Source: Ignavibacteria bacterium
GTDB lineage: Bacteria; Bacteroidota; Ignavibacteria; Ignavibacteriales; Ignavibacteriaceae
Reading direction: 5' to 3'
Length of the DNA stretch: 5,117 bases
NCBI GenBank assembly: GCA_030648225.1
Contig: JAUSIA010000164.1
Span: 1 to 5,117, forward strand
The position numbers and the translations under genes are program-made. Below the pieces are notes generated by a model that saw nothing but the letters and a program-made list of their open reading frames with translations, was not told where the DNA came from and ran no database searches. The first letter of the stretch is position 1; every line of letters begins with the position of its first letter. Below, one piece after another: positions 1 to 5,117 of this stretch.

Positions 1-2793
1 AATCACGTCCCATCTAACCAGGCATGGTTTGATCCTAATACAGGATCACCTACACCAACTGATTGTGATGGACATGGAACACACACAATGGGAACTATGA
101 CAGGCTGGTCTCCAACAACAGGTGATACTGTAGGAGTAGCACCAGATGCTGAATGGATTGCAGCAAAAACAATTTGTTCAAGTCCAATCACCTCAAACTG
201 TATTGCTGCTTTCCAGTGGGCAATGGATCCCGACGGAAATCCGGGGACAATAACCGATATGCCGGATGTTATTTCAAACAGCTGGTTTGATTCTGATGTA
301 TCTAATGAATGTTCAGGTATTTATAAAACTACTCTTGATGCCGTTGAAGCCGCTGGTATTGCAGTAATTTTTTCCGCAGGAAATAATGGACCTGGTGCAA
401 GTACAATTACAAAACCAAAAAATATTAATACAGATGAAGTTAACGTTTTTTGTACGGCAGCAATAGATGGAGCTTCTTATTTAGGAGGGAATAATAATCC
501 TATTGCATCCTTCTCAAGCCGCGGACCATCACTTTGTGGCGGGACAGGATCTTTGTTAATTAAGCCGGAAGTTTCTGCACCTGGAGTTAATGTAAGATCT
601 TCCTATGGTAGTGGTGGTTATGCTAATATATCAGGGACATCAATGGCTTCACCTCACATTGCAGGAGCTATTGCTTTATTAAAACAGTTTGCACCAAATC
701 TTACCGGAAAACAAATAAAATTAGCTTTATATAATACTGCAAAAGATTTGGGAACTCCGGGTGAGGATAATACCTATGGTAGGGGTTTGATTGATGTTTA
801 TGCTGCATTTCTTTCTTTGGGAACACCTGACACAACTCCACCGGATCCTATAACTGATCTTTCTATTATGGATCCAACTTCTAATTCTTTAACTATTAAC
901 TGGACAGTTCCAAATGATACATCAGCTAATGGAGTAACAGGCTATGATATCAGATACTCAACCTCTCCTATAAATGATACAACTGCTTTTAATAACGCAA
1001 CACCAGTTATTTTTCCGGGTCAACCGGATACAACAGGAGCAAGTGAATCTTTAGTTGTTGATGGATTAGATTTTAATACTACTTATTATTTTAGTATTAG
1101 AAGCAGAGATATTTGGGGTAACTGGTCAGATCTTTCTAACAACGCATCCGATACAACTTATGGTGAACCAGCAGCATCAGTTTATCCGGACAGTATACAT
1201 ATGAACCTGGTAAACAATACAACAGTCAATGAGATAGTCACGCTCTCAAACACATCAGCAGGCACTTCCACACTTGATTATGATATCACTCTTGAAAACA
1301 ACACCTTCCCTGAAGGAATGGTAAAGTTAATACAGGTACCAAAGAATAGTAACATTGAAGGATTAAATACTGACAAGGATAATCCAGAGCAGCATTATGG
1401 TCAAAGCATAGATGGTTCAGGAGGACCTGATGCTTTTGGTTATAGCTGGATAGACAGCGATGAACCGAACGGACCACAGTATATATGGGAAGATATTACA
1501 ACAACAGGAACAGCAGTAACAAATTGGATAGGAACAGGATCATTTGATCCGGAGGATGAAGGATATGCCGGACCATTCCCACTTGGATTTAACTTTAAGT
1601 TCTATGGAAACACAAAGACACAGTTATATGTAAGTTCAAACGGATTAATATTGTTCAATACAATAAATACAGACATTTACATAAATGCATCAATACCGGA
1701 TGCAGCGGTACCGAATGAATTTATAGCACCATTCTGGGATGACCTTGATGGAAGAACACAGGGAACAGTTCATTACAAACAGGATGGGAACAGGTTTATT
1801 ATACAGTTCACCAACTGGCAGAGATACCCAGCTACTGGCTCACTTACATTCCAGGTAGTACTCTATTCTTCTGGAAAGATACTTGTGAATTACAACAATA
1901 TGAATGCAACACTTACAAGTGCGACAGTTGGGATAGAAAACCAGGGTGGTACAATAGGGTTACAGGCAGCATACAATGCAGCATACGTTCATAACAATCT
2001 TGCACTTCAGTTCTCAGCAGAACCAGACTGGCTTGGGGCTACACCGTTGAGCGGAAGACTCTACAATGGAAACTCAGTTGATATAGATCTTGAATTCAGG
2101 ACTGAGGATTTCCCACTGGGTGATTACTCAATGGACTTGGTAATAAGCAGCAATGATCCTGTTAACTCAACGATAACAGTACCTGTAATGATGACGATAG
2201 TACCCATACCTGTAGAATTGACTTCGCTCTCAGCAGAAGCAGAGAAGAACAGTGTAACACTGAAGTGGATAACAGCAACAGAGACAAATAACCAGGGATT
2301 TTCAATAGAGAGAAAGGATGGAAAATGGAAGATGGGAAATGGGAAATGGGAGAAAGTTGGATTCATTGAAGGAAAAGGAAATACGACTGAAATACAGAGT
2401 TACATCTTCAGTGAGAAAGATTTGAAAGTTGGTAAATACAACTACAGACTAAAGCAGATGGATTATGATGGCAGCTATGAGTACAGTGATGAAGTAGAAG
2501 CAGATATATCAGCACCTGAGGAATACACACTGAAGCAGAATTACCCGAATCCGTTCAACCCGATGACAATAATAGAGTATTCACTTCCTGAGAATGCTGA
2601 GGTAAGAATAGATATATACAATTCATTGGGAGAGATGGTAAGAACCCTGCTAAACAATACAAGGGATGCAGGTTACCAGAAAGTAAGCTTTGACGCATCA
2701 TCATTACCATCAGGAACATACATCTACCAGATAAAAGCAAAAGGTCAAACAAAAACTTTTGTTGATTCCAAGAAGATGTTATTGGTAAAGTAA
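1..2793 (+). CDS. Secreted S8 (subtilisin-like, bacillopeptidase F-like) serine protease with T9SS type A sorting domain; 5' end outside window
   Basis: This is a secreted endopeptidase. The frame is open from base 1, and 930 codons are visible. The first in-window ATG (88) is not the start, because the active-site His motif DGHGTH (His codon 25) lies before it; signal peptide and catalytic Asp must be upstream. The oxyanion Asn is codon 128 (SAGNNGPG) and the nucleophile Ser is codon 214 (GTSMASPH). The AFQWAM, NSWF and SFSSRGPS segments resemble bacillopeptidase F-type subtilases. Next come FN3 (codons ~280-388), an Ig-like sandwich (~390-440 and ~675-735) split by a nidogen-like module (~480-674), a second FN3-like module (~738-839) and the T9SS sorting domain (~841-930, QNYPNPFNP at 846-854). 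By family knowledge, the tail directs outer-membrane export and is cleaved or used for anchoring. Six Cys all lie in the protease domain. Codon use changes near 1190. The family call is firm; the substrate is unknown. Confidence 0.95.
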   Translation, partial: NHVPSNQAWFDPNTGSPTPTDCDGHGTHTMGTMTGWSPTTGDTVGVAPDAEWIAAKTICSSPITSNCIAAFQWAMDPDGNPGTITDMPDVISNSWFDSDVSNECSGIYKTTLDAVEAAGIAVIFSAGNNGPGASTITKPKNINTDEVNVFCTAAIDGASYLGGNNNPIASFSSRGPSLCGGTGSLLIKPEVSAPGVNVRSSYGSGGYANISGTSMASPHIAGAIALLKQFAPNLTGKQIKLALYNTAKDLGTPGEDNTYGRGLIDVYAAFLSLGTPDTTPPDPITDLSIMDPTSNSLTINWTVPNDTSANGVTGYDIRYSTSPINDTTAFNNATPVIFPGQPDTTGASESLVVDGLDFNTTYYFSIRSRDIWGNWSDLSNNASDTTYGEPAASVYPDSIHMNLVNNTTVNEIVTLSNTSAGTSTLDYDITLENNTFPEGMVKLIQVPKNSNIEGLNTDKDNPEQHYGQSIDGSGGPDAFGYSWIDSDEPNGPQYIWEDITTTGTAVTNWIGTGSFDPEDEGYAGPFPLGFNFKFYGNTKTQLYVSSNGLILFNTINTDIYINASIPDAAVPNEFIAPFWDDLDGRTQGTVHYKQDGNRFIIQFTNWQRYPATGSLTFQVVLYSSGKILVNYNNMNATLTSATVGIENQGGTIGLQAAYNAAYVHNNLALQFSAEPDWLGATPLSGRLYNGNSVDIDLEFRTEDFPLGDYSMDLVISSNDPVNSTITVPVMMTIVPIPVELTSLSAEAEKNSVTLKWITATETNNQGFSIERKDGKWKMGNGKWEKVGFIEGKGNTTEIQSYIFSEKDLKVGKYNYRLKQMDYDGSYEYSDEVEADISAPEEYTLKQNYPNPFNPMTIIEYSLPENAEVRIDIYNSLGEMVRTLLNNTRDAGYQKVSFDASSLPSGTYIYQIKAKGQTKTFVDSKKMLLVK
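2320..2354 (+). repeat. Five-unit degenerate heptanucleotide tandem repeat inside the protease gene
   Basis: Five consecutive 7-base units read GGAAAAT, GGAAGAT, GGGAAAT, GGGAAAT and GGGAGAA, the middle two identical. Three units make 21 bases, so the frame is kept and the protein shows a repeated GKW (GKWKMGNGKWEKV, codons ~774-786). It lies in a predicted loop of the second FN3-like module, between the ERK and EKVGF strands. The stretch is purine-only on this strand apart from the T ending most units. It looks like a local slippage expansion tolerated in a surface loop. Confidence 0.75.
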
Positions 2794-2853
2794 AAAGAAC
2801 AGATCCCTAAATCCCTCCAAAAAAAGAAGAACTTTAGGAAAATATAAAAACAT

Positions 2854-2888
2854 GTGAACCTCACTTTGGAAGTGAGGCTCACTTTTTT
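2854..2888 (+). terminator. Rho-independent terminator of the protease gene, probably bidirectional
   Basis: Bases 2854-2866 pair with 2870-2882 in a 13-position stem with one A-C mismatch (2858/2878) and a 3-base loop, followed directly by six T (2883-2888). It starts 60 bp after the protease stop codon. On the other strand the same hairpin is followed, after three bases, by a T-rich run (complement of 2839-2850), so it could also stop leftward transcription coming out of the tRNA gene. Confidence 0.88.
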
Positions 2889-2907
2889 AAACATACTAAC
2901 TTTATTG

Positions 2908-2982
2908 TCGGGGTGGGGAGATTCGAACTCCCGACCTCTTCGTCCCGAACGAAGCGCGCTAACCGGGCTGCGCTACACCCCG
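2908..2982 (-). tRNA. tRNA-Pro (anticodon CGG)
   Basis: This 75-nt cloverleaf has all stems perfectly paired: acceptor CGGGGTG/CACCCCG, D stem GCGC/GCGC, anticodon stem CTTCG/CGAAG and T stem GGGAG/CTCCC with loop TTCGAAT. The variable loop is five bases (AGGTC). The anticodon loop TTCGGGA gives anticodon CGG (plus-strand bases 2945-2947), which reads the Pro codon CCG. G37 next to the anticodon and the C1-G72 pair with A73 fit known bacterial proline tRNA identity features. The CCA tail is not encoded: the bases after the discriminator A are CAA. It is transcribed leftward, convergent with the protease gene. Confidence 0.98.
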
Positions 2983-3000
2983 GTATAAAAGAACTTCAAA

Positions 3001-3008
3001 CAAAAGTA
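3001..3008 (-). promoter_or_regulatory. Possible Bacteroidota-type -7 promoter element for the tRNA-Pro gene
   Basis: On the minus strand these bases read TACTTTTG, matching the Bacteroidota -7 consensus TAnnTTTG. The predicted transcription start would fall about 10-12 bases before the mature tRNA 5' end at 2982. No clear TTG (-33) element is found at the expected distance upstream, and the region is very AT-rich, so a chance match is possible. The alternative is read-through from the glycosyltransferase operon, which the intervening terminator makes less likely. Confidence 0.35.
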
Positions 3009-3052
3009 AATATAATATGTTAGCTTTTAACTTTGAAATCTGCTACATCTTT

Positions 3053-3084
3053 AAAAATAAAAAAGTCCCGATGTTCCGGGACTT
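3053..3084 (-). terminator. Rho-independent terminator of the glycosyltransferase operon
   Basis: Bases 3063-3070 pair perfectly with 3077-3084 (AAGTCCCG arm, 8 bp, 6-base loop). On the minus strand the hairpin runs straight into a T-rich tract (complement of 3053-3064). It lies 22 bp beyond the stop codon of the 332-residue protein and upstream of the tRNA-Pro gene, so it separates the operon from the tRNA. Confidence 0.88.
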
Positions 3085-3106
3085 AAATCTTCGTTTGTGA
3101 AAACCT

Positions 3107-4105
3107 TTATACTTCTTCTTCTACTTTAGGAATATGTGCTTTTTCAAGCTCTTCCCTTTTTCCATTAATCACTTTTTCAATAATATACTCTTTTGAATCC
3201 TTGGAATGAGTAAATATTATTATTTCTGCAACAAGACCAATTGCAAATAACTGAATACCAAAGACAATTAATAAAATACTTACCAATACAATAGGTCTAT
3301 CAGCAAGGCCTTCACCTAAAAACATTCTTTCGTAAAAGAGAAATAAAGCAAGCAAGGAACCGATACTAAATATTATAAAACCGGGAAAGCCAAAGAATCG
3401 CAGCGGCTTTTTTGTAAATTTAATTAAAAAGAAAATAGAAATAAGATCAACTATTCTTTCGGTATAATGACCAGGTGAATAAACTCTATGTGTGGCATCA
3501 GATTGAAATTGTTCAACATCCATTTCTTTAATTTTAAATCCATACTTATTTGCAAGTAATGGTAAGAATCTTATCTGATCTCCATAAAGATGAATATGTT
3601 CAAGAACTTCTCTTTTAAAAAGTCTCACTCGGCATCCAAGATCATGGTAATGCATTCCTAAAAAGAGGTTTACAAGAAAATGAAATATTTTAGCCTGCAC
3701 ACGTTGAAAAATATTATCTTTTTGACGTGTTCTTTTAGCAATGATCATATCTATATCATTAAATGACCGGATCATTCTTGAAATCTCTTTTTCATGTACT
3801 TGCTGAAATGCAGGCAATGTTAAAATCAAACGACCTGAGGCTTCTTCGAAGCCAATGTTTAACGCAGAAGCGTCACCAAACCACCTTGCTAGCTTTATAA
3901 TTTTTAAATCTTCGCCTTTCTGCTGCAGCTTCTGAAGTTCACCAAGTAATTCTTCTGAAGTATCGTCAGTGACAAAGATAAATTCAAATTTAACGCCAGT
4001 TTCTTCAAGATTTCTTTTATTTGTATAATAAAGTGATTCAACATCACCTCTCCTTTGACGATTTGAGACTGTTATTATAACTGAAAGATCAATATTATGC
4101 CTCAT
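3107..4105 (-). CDS. GT2-family glycosyltransferase-like membrane protein with degenerate active site (likely pseudoenzyme)
   Basis: At 332 residues, this is an inner-membrane protein with a GT-A fold of the polyprenyl-phosphate sugar transferase type (GtrB/ArnC/DPM1-like). It aligns along its length with the 312-residue neighbour: DLSVIITVSN (6-15), FVTDD (44-48), ARWFGDASALNIGFEEASG (73-91), DLGCRVRLFK (155-164) and two C-terminal membrane segments (~240-258 and ~271-298). Key residues are lost. The DGD of the metal-binding motif is replaced by PAF (98-100), LQNDP is replaced by QQVHE, and the HxxRxxGxSKYG region has no recognisable counterpart near 199-217. The acidic pair DD (47-48) and the DxGC motif remain. 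A charged cytoplasmic tail (~299-332) ends in EEEV. The start is supported by a Shine-Dalgarno site and by an N-terminus like the neighbour's. Inferred role: regulatory or scaffold partner of the active paralogue, or a divergent enzyme; the substrate is unknown. Confidence 0.93.
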   Translation of the reverse strand: MRHNIDLSVIITVSNRQRRGDVESLYYTNKRNLEETGVKFEFIFVTDDTSEELLGELQKLQQKGEDLKIIKLARWFGDASALNIGFEEASGRLILTLPAFQQVHEKEISRMIRSFNDIDMIIAKRTRQKDNIFQRVQAKIFHFLVNLFLGMHYHDLGCRVRLFKREVLEHIHLYGDQIRFLPLLANKYGFKIKEMDVEQFQSDATHRVYSPGHYTERIVDLISIFFLIKFTKKPLRFFGFPGFIIFSIGSLLALFLFYERMFLGEGLADRPIVLVSILLIVFGIQLFAIGLVAEIIIFTHSKDSKEYIIEKVINGKREELEKAHIPKVEEEV

Positions 4106-4110
4106 TTATT

Positions 4111-4116
4111 TCTCCG
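4111..4116 (-). promoter_or_regulatory. Shine-Dalgarno site for the 332-residue glycosyltransferase-like gene
   Basis: The minus strand reads CGGAGA here, with GGAG six bases before the ATG at 4105. It sits in the 24-bp gap after the upstream glycosyltransferase stop codon (4130-4132). It fixes the start of the downstream gene and indicates translation from the shared mRNA. Such a clear site contrasts with the weak signal in front of the first gene. Confidence 0.7.
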
Positions 4117-4129
4117 GTCATTTATCATC

Positions 4130-5068
4130 TTATTTTTTATATCGAAGTAATTTTTCAATTTTAATGTCACCGCTTTTATATACTAATTCACTTATTATTC
4201 CCATAAAAATTAAAAACATACTTAATGAAGCAAAAAGAATGCTGCTTCCCATTGTAGTAACAAGTGAATAACCTGGGTTGAACAGAATTTTAGCTAATCC
4301 GAAAACAAAAATTACAAAAGATATTATTCCAAAAAGCAGAGCAAAAATTCCAAATCCATATAATGGTAAATGAAAAAAAGAGAAAATTATTTTTAATGCA
4401 ACCATATCAATTAAAACTTTATAAATTCTTGAAAGACCATATTTAGATTTCCCAAATTTTCTTTCATGATGTTTTACTTTTATCTGAGCAAACCTTGCAC
4501 CGGATAAAGCCGTAATAACGGGCATTAACCGATGCATTTCAGAATACATTGGAAATCTTTTTACCACTTCACCTCTGTAAGCTCTGATTGCACAGCCATT
4601 ATCTTTTACCGGAACACCTGTAACTTTGCTAATCAGCCAGTTAGCAATTTTAGATGGTATCTTTCTTGAAATCAAAAAATCTTTTCTATCATGTCTCCAG
4701 CCAAGTACTATATCATAACCTTCATTTATTTTATTGATCATAGATTCAATATCACCCGGATCATTTTGCAAATCTCCATCCATCGTTACTACAATTTCTC
4801 CTTTAGATTCCTGGAAACCTGCATGTAAGCCGGTTGTCTGTCCATAATTTCTTTTAAGCTTAATAACTTTTAATCTCGAATCAAGTTTACTTATTCTCTC
4901 TGCTGTTTCGAATGTATTGTCAGAGCTTCCATCATCCACAAGTATTATTTCATAATTAATTTCTAGATGCTTCAGTGCATTTACAATAGCTTCATACAAA
5001 GGTTGGATTGAAGCTTCTTCATTCATCACAGGAACTACTATTGAAAGATCCATCTTGTGAAGTCTCAT
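4130..5068 (-). CDS. GT2-family polyprenyl-phosphate sugar transferase (GtrB/ArnC/DPM1-like), catalytically intact
   Basis: This 312-residue enzyme is of the class that transfers a sugar from a nucleotide donor to polyprenyl phosphate at the cytoplasmic face of the inner membrane. All expected motifs are visible: VVPVMNEE (11-18), the nucleotide-binding VDDGSSDNT (44-52), RNYGQTTGLHAGF (73-85), the metal-binding MDGD with LQNDP (96-104; Asp97 and Asp99), DNGCAIRAYR (156-165) and HHERKFGKSKYG (200-211). Two C-terminal membrane helices (~236-263 and ~272-297) match the family's topology and the length is typical. The start at 5068 is uncertain: Met6 (5053) gives the usual GT2 beginning, but the paralogue also begins MR..., which favours Met1. 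A weak AAGGA-like site lies about 20 bases upstream of Met1. It is the first visible gene of a leftward operon with the degenerate paralogue, 24 bp apart. The donor sugar and final glycan (O-antigen, glycolipid or glycoprotein) cannot be read from the sequence. Confidence 0.96.
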   Translation of the reverse strand: MRLHKMDLSIVVPVMNEEASIQPLYEAIVNALKHLEINYEIILVDDGSSDNTFETAERISKLDSRLKVIKLKRNYGQTTGLHAGFQESKGEIVVTMDGDLQNDPGDIESMINKINEGYDIVLGWRHDRKDFLISRKIPSKIANWLISKVTGVPVKDNGCAIRAYRGEVVKRFPMYSEMHRLMPVITALSGARFAQIKVKHHERKFGKSKYGLSRIYKVLIDMVALKIIFSFFHLPLYGFGIFALLFGIISFVIFVFGLAKILFNPGYSLVTTMGSSILFASLSMFLIFMGIISELVYKSGDIKIEKLLRYKK

Positions 5069-5117
5069 TATTAAATTAAAATATAATCCTTACTTGTTTA
5101 ATCCCTGGAAAAAGATG

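Noticed and set aside
3..191. Short minus-strand open frames at 3-191, 1286-1477 and 2555-2752
   Set aside because: All are antisense to the well-supported protease gene, with no family resemblance or start signals; chance open frames.
2124..2366. Minus-strand open frame of 80 codons
   Set aside because: It lies opposite the protease gene. Its repeated HFPFP-type N-terminus is only the reverse reading of the GGGAAAT heptad repeat, and there is no ribosome binding site or recognisable family.
88..2793. ATG at 88 as the true start of the protease gene
   Set aside because: The reading frame is open to base 1 and encodes the active-site His motif DGHGTH just before this ATG, so the gene begins upstream of the window.
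3107..4105. Degenerate glycosyltransferase as a pseudogene
   Set aside because: The frame is intact over 332 codons, with a strong Shine-Dalgarno site, conserved fold motifs, both membrane helices and a proper terminator; loss is confined to catalytic residues, which fits a maintained protein better than decay.
5069..5090. Promoter for the glycosyltransferase operon
   Set aside because: The minus strand has only a near match (TATATTTT) to TAnnTTTG in a very AT-rich stretch, close to the start codon and without a -33 element; not distinguishable from chance.
5069..5117. C-terminus of another leftward gene upstream of the glycosyltransferase pair
   Set aside because: All three minus-strand frames meet a stop within 49 bases (for example one ending ...FFQGLNK), so a preceding operon gene is possible, but too little sequence is present to support any frame.

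Overview
The window looks like a low-GC chromosome segment from the Bacteroidota/Ignavibacteriota part of the FCB group, most likely Ignavibacteria-like. The main evidence is the C-terminus of the first protein, which carries a type IX secretion (T9SS) type A sorting domain with the QNYPNPFNP motif typical of Ignavibacteria. It is preceded by the VELTS...ATETNNQGF module that often accompanies it there. The taxonomic call is inferred from these motifs, not from a database search.

Layout: (1) Positions 1-2793, + strand: the 3' part of a large secreted subtilisin-like (S8) protease gene whose start lies left of the window. Visible parts, in order: catalytic domain from the active-site His onward, a fibronectin type III domain, an Ig-like beta-sandwich that appears split by a nidogen-like insertion, a second FN3-like module, and the T9SS sorting domain. 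(2) Positions 2794-2907: a strong hairpin terminator, probably working in both directions. (3) Positions 2908-2982, - strand: a complete tRNA-Pro with anticodon CGG. (4) Positions 2983-3106: a possible tRNA promoter and the terminator of the leftward operon. (5) Positions 3107-5068, - strand: two adjacent family 2 glycosyltransferase genes of the polyprenyl-phosphate sugar transferase type, 24 bp apart and very likely co-transcribed. (6) Positions 5069-5117: AT-rich upstream region with no clear gene.

The protease is a stand-alone exported enzyme, while the glycosyltransferase pair acts at the inner membrane on lipid-linked sugars. The two units converge on the tRNA region, and nothing in the sequence ties their functions together. 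The observation most worth following is that the promoter-proximal glycosyltransferase (4130-5068) keeps every catalytic motif, whereas its downstream paralogue (3107-4105) keeps the fold and membrane topology but has lost the metal-binding DxD (Pro-Ala-Phe instead) and the basic HxxRxxGxSKYG motif. This suggests an enzyme/pseudoenzyme pair. The protease gene also shows an abrupt internal change in codon usage near position 1190, consistent with modular assembly. No mobile element, CRISPR array or clearly new defence-type system is visible.
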